From Sabellastarte sp. h YS-2021 (lineage: Eukaryota; Annelida; Polychaeta; Sabellida; Sabellidae): a stretch of DNA of 64,000 nucleotides. A model generated the notes under the pieces. It worked only from the letters and a program-made list of their open reading frames with translations, did not search any database and was not told the origin of the DNA. This document shows, piece after piece, positions 54,711-64,000 of this stretch. The DNA is taken from NCBI GenBank assembly GCA_964017235.1, contig OZ024931.1, positions 141,672,033 to 141,736,032 of the forward strand. Direction: 5' to 3'. Each line of letters opens with the position of its first letter. The stretch's first letter is position 1. A program made the position numbers and the translations under genes.

Positions 54711-55434
54711 GTGAGTATAGCATTGCAACCTCCTGTATAAAATATATTGAACTGCAAAGTTTATTTGTGACAAATGAACACACAAGTGTGAGCTGTTTGA
54801 CACTGATGCTTGTGAGATCAAATCTCCTCCAAATAAGAATTAAGAGAGTATGATGAGGTAAAAAGGTCTTGCAAATAGAACTAAACTAAACCTACAATAA
54901 ATATTACTTTCTACGCTTATGATTCTCCACTAATCTTTCGAATATATCAAACAGAAATTAGATGAGATTATGGCCAAAATCAATAAAATCTAACAAGGCT
55001 GGAGGTGGAAAAATTTCTCAACTGAAAACTGAACTTTTACACCGCTTCACCCCATTTATCCAGCTGTCCGCCATTGTCCCCCAATACCATTTTAAAAGAT
55101 TAAGAAAAAATATATTTTCCACATTCAATTAGGAGGAAAGTGAGAGAATGTCAGTCACAAACAAGCTTGTAATGTATATGTCATTGGTGATTTGAAAAAT
55201 GGTCATCACTGAACATTTTATTAATTCTTTCAAGCTGGTATGGATAGAAAACTCTTTCACAGCAATGGAAAACCTTGGGCTGAGATTGTTTCAAACATTA
55301 TAAAATGTTCTAAACCTTTTAACAGTGGTACTGTTTGCTCACATCATTTGCCTTAGCTATTGCTTAACTAAATTAGATAGAGTTTCTCCATTCCTGGTCG
55401 AATTTTATCAAAAAGTGACTTACAATTCATTACT

Positions 55435-55625
55435 TACCCTCTTTGGTGAAACAGCATATCTTCTAGAGGACCTTACAATAACCTACAGAATCATTACAGT
55501 AAGAACTGGTTCTAAAGGAGATTAGTTTTTTCCTACATAGCTGGTGAAAAAGCTTATTCTCTAGAAAACCTTACTGTAACCTAGAGAACCTTTACAGTAA
55601 ATGAGATTAGTTTTTCTCCATACAT
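55435..55625. repeat. Imperfect direct repeat, about 95 bp, two copies
   Basis: 'CTTCTAGAGGACCTTACAAT' through 'GGAGATTAGTTTTTTCCTAC' recurs as 'TTCTCTAGAAAACCTTACTG' through 'TGAGATTAGTTTTTCTCCAT'. Confidence 0.6.
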
Positions 55626-56455
55626 GTTTTGCAGGAAAATAGTCAATGAGGTCTATGATGTAGAAAATACTTTTGTACTCAAAGTAATTTTTTAATTATG
55701 ATAAAGTTAAGTTATCATTGAAGTCCCACTTGAAAAGACATGCGATCAAATCCTTTTAATGTTCCAGACCTTTGGCACCCTGTCATATAAAACTGTTATT
55801 GGAAACAAACATTGGATCAAAAGAAGCTTTCAATCTAATTTTAATTAGTAATGCCAGTTATACATTACCAATTAAATGGAGCAAAAGTTTAACTACCAGA
55901 ATAAATTAGCCTTAGTGGAAACCTGCATTAAAATGTGCAATCCAACTGTAAAAGAGAGCAATTTAGTCTGGTTTCAATACCAGGTACTATTTCTTTTTTA
56001 TTCTAATGAGCAAGAGATTACCTGCAAAAAAACTTTTTTTGTGAAAATGTAGCAGTGAAATCTTTATCCACCTGTGTTCCACTTATGATAACGCAAGAGA
56101 GTTTTGAAAAAAATTCTGCAAAAGTAAAGAGGCAACTGATTTTTTTTAGATACAGAAACCATAATTTAAAAATAATTGATATTAGGTTTGTGTGCAATGA
56201 ATGCTTTCCAGTTAATATTTGTTTGACATTTACATCGCCCTCATTACCTTTGTAATGGCTAAATTTTGAATGTCTTGGTTCTGGGCTCTGATGTATTAGT
56301 TTAATGTTTGTCAAGGTTCTGGGCTTGGCCAGGAGCCAAACAATTACCAATTTTCACACATGAGGTCAGACCAGGATCTACATCCAATGTAATAGATATT
56401 AAGGCCGTATGTTAACTACTCCACTATGAACCCTGGTACAAAAGCAAGGTATAAG

Positions 56456-56690
56456 GGGGCCATGTTGGCAGAGTGGTAACATTCTCATCTCTCACCTCTG
56501 AGATTGGAGTTCGGTTCCCAGCCCTACCTCAAGTAGGAAAGCTGGTAGTTGCTTGCCGTTGGTGGGCAGTTTACAGTACAGCACCCTGACCAACTGTATG
56601 TACTGGTTTCCTCTACCCATAAAACTGCCAGTTGTGATATGACCTGTACAGTGTTGAAAGCGACATAAAACCCAAATAAATAAAATCAAA
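56456..56690 (+). mobile_element. tRNA-derived SINE, more diverged copy
   Basis: GGGGGCCATGTTGGCAGAG head, GGAGTTCGGTTCCC B box, 'GCGACATAAAACCCAAATAA' end. Same family as 41192 and 54082. Confidence 0.87.
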
Positions 56691-57029
56691 GTATAAATAT
56701 ATGACATTAGGCTATATTTATATGGGACAGAACAAGCTGTGCTTGTAATTGGCAACCTAAAATGCCACATGACCAACCAATATCTAACTGATTAATATTG
56801 TTCTTTTTCATATGACTTGTGAAAAGATTTGGAATGTTTGCTGCATCTAGTGCTTGTTTGACACGTATGCTAAATTACCATGCAAAGCATCAGCATAGAA
56901 GTTCAGTTGTTACACCAGGAAAGCCAGCACAAATACTATGTAAAGTAACACTGTCTACATTTTGTGCTCACAATCTAAAGTGATATTGCTTGGTGAACTT
57001 TCCTTTTTTTTCTATTTCATTCTCTACAG

Positions 57030-57218
57030 CACCAGAAGACTGTTTTTTGTACCAGTTGGCCAATGGTATGACAGATGTCATCAGTGGAATGGAAGGAGCA
57101 AAGTTGCGATTTACCTGTAACATTGGATATATGTTTGATGGAGGAATGGTGGGTGATATAGTAGAAATAACATGTCTTTCCAATGGAACACTGGAGAGGG
57201 ATATTCCTTCATGCAGTA
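57030..57218 (+). CDS. Gene B exon 6: CCP/sushi domain
   Basis: A 189-nt phase 1-1 exon between CTCTACAG and GTAAGT. It encodes 'PEDCFLYQLANGMTDVISG', 'KLRFTCNIGYMFDGG' and 'EITCLSNGTLERDIPSCS'. Four cysteines in CCP spacing. The Trp before the last Cys is replaced (GTLERDIPSC), the only CCP here lacking it. Confidence 0.85.
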
Positions 57219-59355
57219 GTAAGTTCTGACATAATAAACATATCATCATGAGTAACATAGAACTAAATATAAATTTGTTGTACTATTTTGGGTCATTATA
57301 CTGTTTGTTTATGCTACTTTAGGATACTTAACATTGTGATACTAAGGCAGGAGATTTCCATTATATTATAATTTCAACAACTGGACTTAAATTTAGGGTT
57401 CTGGCATGTTTAGTTATGATACTCAATAGTGTCTAATAAAATGGCTAATAACTACTATTAGATGTAATGTATAAACTAACCTTTTGTAAAGCATTTGAAT
57501 TTGATGCAATTGATGAATATTGTTCAGTTTGTACATCAGCAAAATTTCAATAAACATAAAACATGTCAGGTTGATGCCCATTGGGTGATGAAATAAAATA
57601 AAAATAAATTGTGACATGAACATGCATCTATACGAAGTTTATATAAAACAAAATGAGAAATGATTTAAAAATAAGTGACAAAGATAGTAGTAACTTAATT
57701 AATTGTGATGAGAAACGAATAAAGATAACAGGCCCAACGAATTAGCATGAATGACAGAAGAAAAAATCACTTGACGAAATTTAGGAACCATCATACAAAA
57801 AGATGAGACAGGAATACATGCATTTCCATGAAACAATAGGAACCACAATGCAGGGTCTATAATTGGAGAACTATGTGAATCTCTGAATATATTCTGTTGA
57901 TACATCTACTGTTGCTGCTGACACAGAGCCACTAAAATCCATAATCAGCTTATGGCACATTGTGAAAGAGATTTAACATTGTTTAGGGTATCAAGTTAGG
58001 TTCCTGAATACTGAATAGAAGTCAAAATTAGAACAACTCCCAAACTTGTTACTCCACTGCATCAATCTACATGACACAAGAACAAAATACTGAATTAAAA
58101 TCAGTTTAATCCTTTTAGTTATGCAAAAGAAGTTGGTTTAGTTAAAAAGTTTTTGTTTTATTTTTTTCCTTAATCATTGTTAATTTTTATGTTTAGTAGT
58201 GCAGTCTTGAAGTAATAATCCAGTAGGAATAATTGTATCTTATTAATAATGAAAAACTTTGCTTTGAAGTAGTCGGTTCTGTCGTTATTGTGATAGTGTC
58301 TGTTTATTTAGGTAGGACACCACCTGGGCTATAGACTTGCTCCAAGTCTTTGTATTTCTTATTCCACCAAATCTGACATACATGGAATCATTATGAATCC
58401 AAAAATGGGTGGGGATGTTACTGTCAGGATGAAATACAAAGACTTGTCTCGACCAGGAGGGTTTTCCCTGTAATGAGTTTCACCACATTTAAATTAATGC
58501 ACACATTCCAGAGGATTCTCCTATACATTAGCATACTTGTGTTTACATCTGAAATGGCCTGGTTTGGAGTGTTTGTTGATAGAGATAGCCAGATGAATCC
58601 CCTGCAGTGTGCCTTGTAAATCTTACTACAGTCATGCATTAGTAATTTATTGTGCTCATTATTTCTTTCTGCAGTTAGGTATACATGATTAAACATTTCT
58701 CAGCTTTGGAGGTTTACCCCATCTATGTAGTTAGTTTTGCCTTATTTGCATACACAGTGTTTATGATATAAAACAGGGACTTTCCTGGTCACTTTGTGAA
58801 ATAATCAGAGCCAATTTATGCTAATTTACCAGAACATGTGGAAGTTAAATTCATTAGAATTTGTTTTCTATTTATACAGACAGGTATACAAAATGTGCCT
58901 TCATCCAAATTTTGATATGTCACTTTACCTGTAAAAAAACTTATGTACATCAAAACAAATAAATCAAAAGCCAATTCCCATCACCCTAAACTGTTAACTA
59001 TATTTCCTTATTGTATGTGGATTATATTATTTGAAATAAAGCATTAGTCTTTTATGACTTTAAGTTAAAGGTTTGGACACCTGATCTGTATACTGGTATA
59101 TACTTTATGCATCTACATTACAGGGGCATATTCCCATTCCTGATACTAATTGTACAACCCACCTTTTTGTAGTTTATGACTCTCCTTCTCTTGCTTTCTA
59201 CGATTGTGTGATTATGTGGCTATTTTGCAAAAGTCTAATGGTATAATGTAGTTAATATTGTAACTATTGCTCAGTTAATGCATTTACAATCATAGGTGCA
59301 ATGTGCAAATGAAGGGTCAATGAACTTAAAATTTAAACTTGTTTACTGATTTCAG
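57219..59355 (+). other. Intron with a 14-bp inverted repeat
   Basis: AT-rich intron. AAGTCTTTGTATTT (58344-58357) faces AAATACAAAGACTT (58432-58445) with a 74-bp loop, possibly a small MITE. Nothing else recognised. Confidence 0.5.
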
Positions 59356-59535
59356 TCATCCAGTGTCCTGTCCTTGATGTTCCTGTAAATGGAAATATAT
59401 CAACAAATAACACAGATTACCTGACTGAAGTAACGTATTCTTGTGATGAAGGATATGGACTAAATGTAAATAACAACACTAAAATATGCCAGTTATCTGG
59501 AGAGTGGTCACCTTCAGAGAATTTTTCTTGTACAG
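59356..59535 (+). CDS. Gene B exon 7: CCP, first of three duplicated exons
   Basis: A 180-nt phase 1-1 exon. It encodes 'IQCPVLDVPVNGNIS', 'YLTEVTYSCDEGYGLN', 'KICQLSGEWSPSENFSCT'. A complete CCP with conserved Trp. It is very similar to the next two exons in sequence and identical in length. N-glycosylation sequons are frequent (NIS, NNT, NFS). Confidence 0.92.
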
Positions 59536-60194
59536 GTAATACTAATCACATAGGATAATCATGTCAATAATTGTTTCTTCTTTTTTTGGAGAATAATGAA
59601 ACTAAGTATCTTTTTATTATTGTATTATATAAATTAAGAATACTTAGCAATGGTAATATAGGTGCCTCTTCTCATAGTTATTATTCACAAAGAGTGACCA
59701 AATCCTCTTTTAATCACTTAATATCTATTGTGATCTGCATTAAAAAGCTGACATGCATGATCATGGATCAACCTCTCTAAAATTCAAATTTCTGGGGACT
59801 ATTTACTAGAATGAAAAACACAGCAATGTATGGCATGAATACTATGCTTATGGTAAACAACTGCCATAACCCTTTATAGGTGATTCTACAATATCAAGCA
59901 CTTTCCTTTTGGTATGGTTCTTTTCATAAAATACTAATATTACAGTTATACGCTGTAAATTTTCTTTCCAAAATACTTCATATTATTATTAATTACAATC
60001 ATACAATAATAATAACTGTAATAGCTTGATTCCATGCAGGAATTAGAGGTATTTAGCACCATTTTGATTAATCATGAACAGGCCAAGGGTATGTGATGCT
60101 GATAAGAACCTATATTGCCCATGTAACGGTAGGATTAGGATCAATCCTGTGATCAAATTAAATTTTTAATTTGTGACACATCTGATGTTTTCAG

Positions 60195-60374
60195 TCATCC
60201 AGTGCCCTGTTCTAAATGTTCCTGAATATGGGAATGTATCAACAAGTGACAGAGATTACCTTACTGAGGTGACGTATTCTTGTGATGAAGGATATGAGTT
60301 AAATACAAGCAACAGCACTAAGATGTGCCTGTTATCTGGAGAGTGGTCTCCTCCGGACAATGTGTCTTGTGATG
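60195..60374 (+). CDS. Gene B exon 8: CCP, second duplicated exon
   Basis: A 180-nt phase 1-1 exon. It encodes 'IQCPVLNVPEYGNVS', 'YLTEVTYSCDEGYELN', 'KMCLLSGEWSPPDNVSCD'. The acceptor context TTTTCAGTCATCCAGTG is the same as in exon 7. The NG turn of exon 7 is YG here. Confidence 0.92.
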
Positions 60375-61031
60375 GTAATATTTAGTTTACATATGCCTAA
60401 AATTCATTTTTGCATGATCTTACAGAAAATAAAAATATTGGTGCACTTGCATAAATACAAAATCAGCAATAAGTGACAAAATGATTAATTTTGGTTTGGT
60501 TGATAAGATTTATGCAGTTTAAGCTTTTGTTGATTTATGATACAGATCTGGGCAGCTGATAGCTTCATGTTACTAGTTATTTCACAGAGAGTAAAACTTT
60601 AAACAGACATAAAGTTTTGATTGTTTTGGGCACTCAAAAATCCATAACACTATGATAGACACTGTAGTGAGTGCTAAGGTCAGAGTAGATTAGAATTTTT
60701 GCATTTTTATGCCACATGACCACAGCGATGTTCATCTCTAAAAGAAATTTTCATTAATTAATATCATTTACCAACTGCAACTGAATATTTTGAGCACAAC
60801 TCCTTCCATTACTAATGTGTATATTTCTCCAATTTTAAAAATTGTTCTTAAGTTTGAATATGTTAAATCAAACAACTATAAAGAGATAATATAAATGGAA
60901 TCCATTATTGGTGCTATCCAAAACTTGGGTACACCAAAAATGAAGTTAAGCTGATGTGCTAATTTATTCTTCTGCAATATTATTGTTCAGAATAATATGA
61001 AAAAAAAATTATTTTTTGTTTCATATTTTAG

Positions 61032-61211
61032 TTATTCATTGCCCTATACTTCAAGTACCTGAGTATGGAAATATTTCAACGAGTGACACAGAATACCAGA
61101 CTGAAGTAACTTATTCCTGTCATGAAGGATATGAGCTGAACACAAGTAATGACACCACAGTGTGTCTGTCTTCAGGGGAATGGGATCCCGAAGTGAATGT
61201 TTCTTGTTCAA
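61032..61211 (+). CDS. Gene B exon 9: CCP, third duplicated exon
   Basis: A 180-nt phase 1-1 exon between ATTTTAG and GTATGT. It encodes 'IHCPILQVPEYGNIS', 'YQTEVTYSCHEGYELN', 'TVCLSSGEWDPEVNVSCS'. It shares EYGN with exon 8, so exons 8 and 9 may be the later split. No further exon is seen before the window ends. Confidence 0.92.
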
Positions 61212-61513
61212 GTATGTAATACTCCATTCATTTGTTGTACTCCTGAGTAGAAATTTGCCTCTTTATACTAGGAGACTGTGTCCCATGATTTTACAAGTGT
61301 ATGGCTTGCTTAGAGTCAGAACTAAAACCCATGTGTTCGACCAGAAAAAACCCACTGTTGCTTAAATCTGGACCAGGTTCATCAGTGGTCATGCTTGTAA
61401 CTGTTTTCGCTACTTGGTCTCCATTCTCATGAAAGTATGAAATATGAACATGATCATAGGAATTATGATTCTGTCTTGTCATTTTCACAAATCTGCTCTT
61501 TAAACCATGTCAT

Positions 61514-61834
61514 CTGTCACTGTGGCCTAGTGGGTAACACACTCGACTAGGAATACAGAGGATGTGGGTTCAAATCCAGGTCCAGGCAGTAGCTTGGATG
61601 ACCACTTAAAATGGCGGTCCTCTGTCATTGGGTCCTATCCCTAGTGGCAGGTTAAAGAACCTCAAGGACGTTGATAAGGATGATCCTTGAGCCTCTGTCT
61701 TCCAGTTAGGAGAAATTGTCAGTAATTTGATAGATGGACTGTACTTTCACAGTTGGATGGGCCATATGGCACTTGGAGTCCTGTAGTACATGGAGATATT
61801 GCACTGAGCATAAATACAAATACAATACAATATT
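61514..61834 (+). mobile_element. tRNA-derived SINE, second family
   Basis: 'GTGGCCTAGTGGGTAACAC' (A box) and 'GGGTTCAAATCC' (B box) head a body of about 250 bp ending in 'AATACAAATACAATACAATA'. Different from the 240-bp family. It is not a working tRNA gene because the anticodon arm and acceptor stem do not pair. Confidence 0.75.
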
Positions 61835-62099
61835 TAGATTGAGAACTAAAGAGACAAAGACTTTAAGATACTTAAGTGTCAGCAAGACTTTTATTTACTG
61901 ATGCTGGGAACCTTTGAAAGGGAAGTCAAATTTGTTTGAGTTAAAAAATCAAGATTGTTCTTACATTATTTGTTGTTTTAAGCTGGAGATTTTATAGATT
62001 TTATAACAAAAGAAAATATAACCAAATCGAAACAGCTAAAATCAGTACCAGGTTTACTTTAAATAACTTTGAATTTATGTAATTGTAATATATTTATAA

Positions 62100-63010
62100 G
62101 TTGAGGTAAACATTTTTGAGTTTTGCAAATGCTTGAAAGGAAACATTTGGCAAAGGTACGAAACCCATTTATAATATATTTTTTTTCAAAATGTTTTTGT
62201 ACACCGTTTATTCAAAGTTTAATGACAAATAATAGAAAAATGTTACAAATGATCATAATAATGACCCCAAAATATAACTTTGGCATTGCTTAGCCATATT
62301 AAAGTTAATTTGGGTCACAGGTTAAATTCAATATTTGTTTGGGTTGCTCACATGCAAATATTATTTTTATGTTTATAATTGAAAGATAGTGGCTTAAAAA
62401 TGTGCCCCCATTCAATTCTTACTTTTAGGCAGTTTATGTAAGTCCTCTAAAACATCATATCATTGCTCACTGCCTTTACTGCAAATGTTTGAAGATAAGC
62501 ATTCTGAAAATATGGGTACAAAAATGTTTATGATACAATGTTTTTAAAACATTTGAATGAAAACATTTCAAAAACATTTTAAAATTATGGGTATGAAACC
62601 AGTTGCTATTAAATGTTTGTAAAACATTTTTAGAGCAAATATTAACAAAATATTGTCAAAAAATGTTGTTTAAGCATTTTATGCACACTGTTAATTAAAT
62701 ATTTCATGATGAATGTTTGAAGAACATTTCCAGCATAACCTTTATTTCCTCAGCTATTTTATAAATGTTTAAAGATGTTTAGAGTAAAACCTAGTTTCTT
62801 GAGTTACATTATAAATGTTTAGTAAATGCTTTCAGCAAAAACGTTTACATAAATAATATTTATAAAATATTTTTTTTAAGCTCAAGGTACCAATGTTTTC
62901 TTGGAAACGTTTACTTTGAAACATTTAGTAACCCAAAATATATGGTTTAAATGGGGTATAAACAATTTTGAAATGTTTAAACCATTTTGAAACATTTTTA
63001 ATGTTTACTA
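62100..63010. repeat. AAACATTT / AAATGTTT-rich array
   Basis: More than 20 variants of AAAACATTT or AAATGTTT in both orientations at irregular 20-50-bp steps. Low-complexity, satellite-like; no unit length is fixed. Confidence 0.7.
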
Positions 63011-63029
63011 GGAATATGATCTGTCCACA

Positions 63030-64000
63030 TCTTTCAACACGAATGATTACGCCATCTTACATAATTGTCTAAAAGACCGGTTTGTTGTACATGGTACTGT
63101 GTCGACATGGATTTATTTTTTACCTTAACAATCAAAAACAGAAAATTAACTTGTGGACAAGTTTTCTGAGGCTTTTGATCTCCCTGTTGGCACCCTGAGG
63201 TCTGCTTTAAGGTTTGATTCTTTTCACTTTTCACTTATAATACTCTCCTTAGTCAAACCATTTCTAATTTTAAGGTCACACACCATCTGTGCAAAAATGC
63301 AACCAGATATATTTAGCAATAGACTCTAGGATGTTTGACCACAGTATCCCAGAGCTGACTGAGTGTCTTATTTCTGTTCAGGAGTGGATGAACAGTGTAC
63401 AATTGAAACTTAATCCTGACAAGACTGAATTCATTATCATTGGTGATAAACATACCGGAGAATCCCTTGTACCAAATTTCCTGTTACATTCTTCCAAAGT
63501 TCTAACTCCAGCAGAAGAAGTACAACATCTAGGTGTCACCTTTGACTCAGAAAAAGGTCCTCAGTGGCCAAGTGGTTAGCAAGTTTGGCATCTAATCACA
63601 GGCTGTCACCTCTGTGTGGTTTGCCTCCCACAAGCGGCAATGCTGTGAGCCTCTCCCAATATGACCCTGGCTGTTCAACCAGACATAAAACCCCAACTTT
63701 GACCTTTGACTCAGAAAATATCTTTGACAGTCATGTAGCCAAGGTCTACTCTACTTTACAGGACTTGTGCCTGGCTTGACACATGCATAAATACTTACCT
63801 GTTGATAGTTCAGTTCTTGTTCCAAATGCTATGGTCAGAAGTCTAGTTAGACTACTGTAATTCTCTGCTGCCTATGGTCTGCAAAGACTGCTCTGGCTTC
63901 CCATTTTATATGGTATCCTTTTCAAATAAAACCCCCTCACTTTTAAAGCTACAAACCCATGTTCCAGAATATTTATCATCCCTGATTAAGTCTAGTAGTC
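63030..64000 (+). pseudogene. LINE reverse transcriptase fragment (Jockey/CR1-like), runs off the window
   Basis: Pieces in frame order: 'DYAILHNCLKDRFVVHGTVS', 'EAFDLPVGTLRS', 'QIYLAIDSRMFDHSIPEL', 'SVQEWMNSVQLKLNPDKTEF' with IIIG, 'VQHLGVTFDSE', then after a SINE 'NIFDSHVAKVYSTLQDL', 'LPVDSSVLVPNAM', and 'QRLLWLPILYGILFK'. This is the palm-to-thumb part of a non-LTR RT. The catalytic YADD region is destroyed (ICAKMQ). The SINE at 63555-63701 splits it. Confidence 0.8.
63555..63701 (+). mobile_element. Short tRNA-derived SINE with 17-bp target-site duplication
   Basis: Flanked by ACCTTTGACTCAGAAAA at 63538-63554 and 63702-63718. 'CTCAGTGGCCAAGTGGTTAGC' is the A-box region; 147 bp in all, ending 'CATAAAACCCCAACTTTG'. 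Removing it restores the LINE frame 'FDSENIFDSH'. Confidence 0.92.

Larger units (their letters stand above)
25472..61211 (+). other. Gene B model (5' part): signal peptide, PAN-like, CCP, SUEL-like lectin, CCP x4
   Basis: Nine exons share one frame: 25472-25538, 46963-47190, 51830-52012, 52924-53071, 54532-54710, 57030-57218, 59356-59535, 60195-60374 and 61032-61211. All introns are GT-AG, and all are phase 1 except the one inside the lectin-like domain (phase 2). The gene continues past the window; no stop or membrane helix was reached. The first intron is 21.4 kb and holds nested transposons. Secreted or membrane PAN-CCP-lectin proteins bind glycans or proteins outside the cell; a role in recognition or attachment is inference. 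It could be a paralogue of gene A, whose N-terminal half is not visible here. Confidence 0.8.

Noticed and set aside
59356-61211. CRISPR-like spaced repeat
   Set aside because: The three 180-bp repeats are coding CCP exons with splice sites; the organism is an animal.

Overview
This is a stretch of animal genome: intron-rich, AT-rich and crowded with transposable elements. Short conserved coding exons with GT-AG splice sites are separated by kilobases of introns filled with repeats. The repeat set suggests a lophotrochozoan, most likely a mollusc. It includes minisatellites rich in GACCTT/TTGACC, tRNA-headed SINEs ending in a 'GGGGTTTTACGTCGC'-type tail, DIRS and other tyrosine-recombinase retroelements, and PIF/Harbinger transposons. 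The species call is inference; no marker gene settles it.

Two genes lie head-to-tail on the + strand. Gene A (3' part, 679-15369) encodes the membrane-proximal end of a type I membrane protein. Its order is a CCP/sushi domain, a roughly 125-residue domain with SEA-like secondary structure, a GCC2/GCC3 (ephrin-receptor-like) cysteine module, one transmembrane helix and a cytoplasmic tail of about 37 residues ending at 15369. Gene B (5' part, 25472 to beyond the last exon at 61211) starts with a signal peptide. It continues with a PAN/Apple-like domain, a CCP, a SUEL/galactose-binding-lectin-like domain split over two exons, and four more CCPs, the last three of which are a recent exon triplication. 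Introns between domains are phase 1 and introns inside the lectin-like and SEA-like domains are phase 2. Together the genes look like part of a cluster of chimeric lectin/complement-control receptors. Adhesion or innate recognition is a reasonable guess, but the sequence does not prove it.

Mobile DNA explains much of the rest. 1500-4196 is a pogo/Tigger-type DNA transposon with a broken transposase. 5732-7024 is a 146-bp-period minisatellite. 8700-15011 is a structurally complete DIRS-type retrotransposon (inverted terminal repeats plus internal complementary region) sitting in gene A's last intron. About 18.1-22.5 kb is a second tyrosine-recombinase retroelement on the - strand. The 21-kb first intron of gene B holds three decayed PIF/Harbinger elements (28993-33270, about 35.1-38.4 kb, about 42.9-45.4 kb), a DIRS leader relic and several SINEs. 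It also holds a diverged duplication of the gene's own first exon and start of intron 1. Further on are tandem repeats (47.7-49.1 kb), more SINEs, an AAACATTT-rich array (62.1-63.0 kb) and a LINE reverse-transcriptase fragment interrupted by a SINE with a 17-bp target-site duplication.

All coordinates and translations were read by eye. Splice sites are predicted from reading frame and consensus, not from transcripts.
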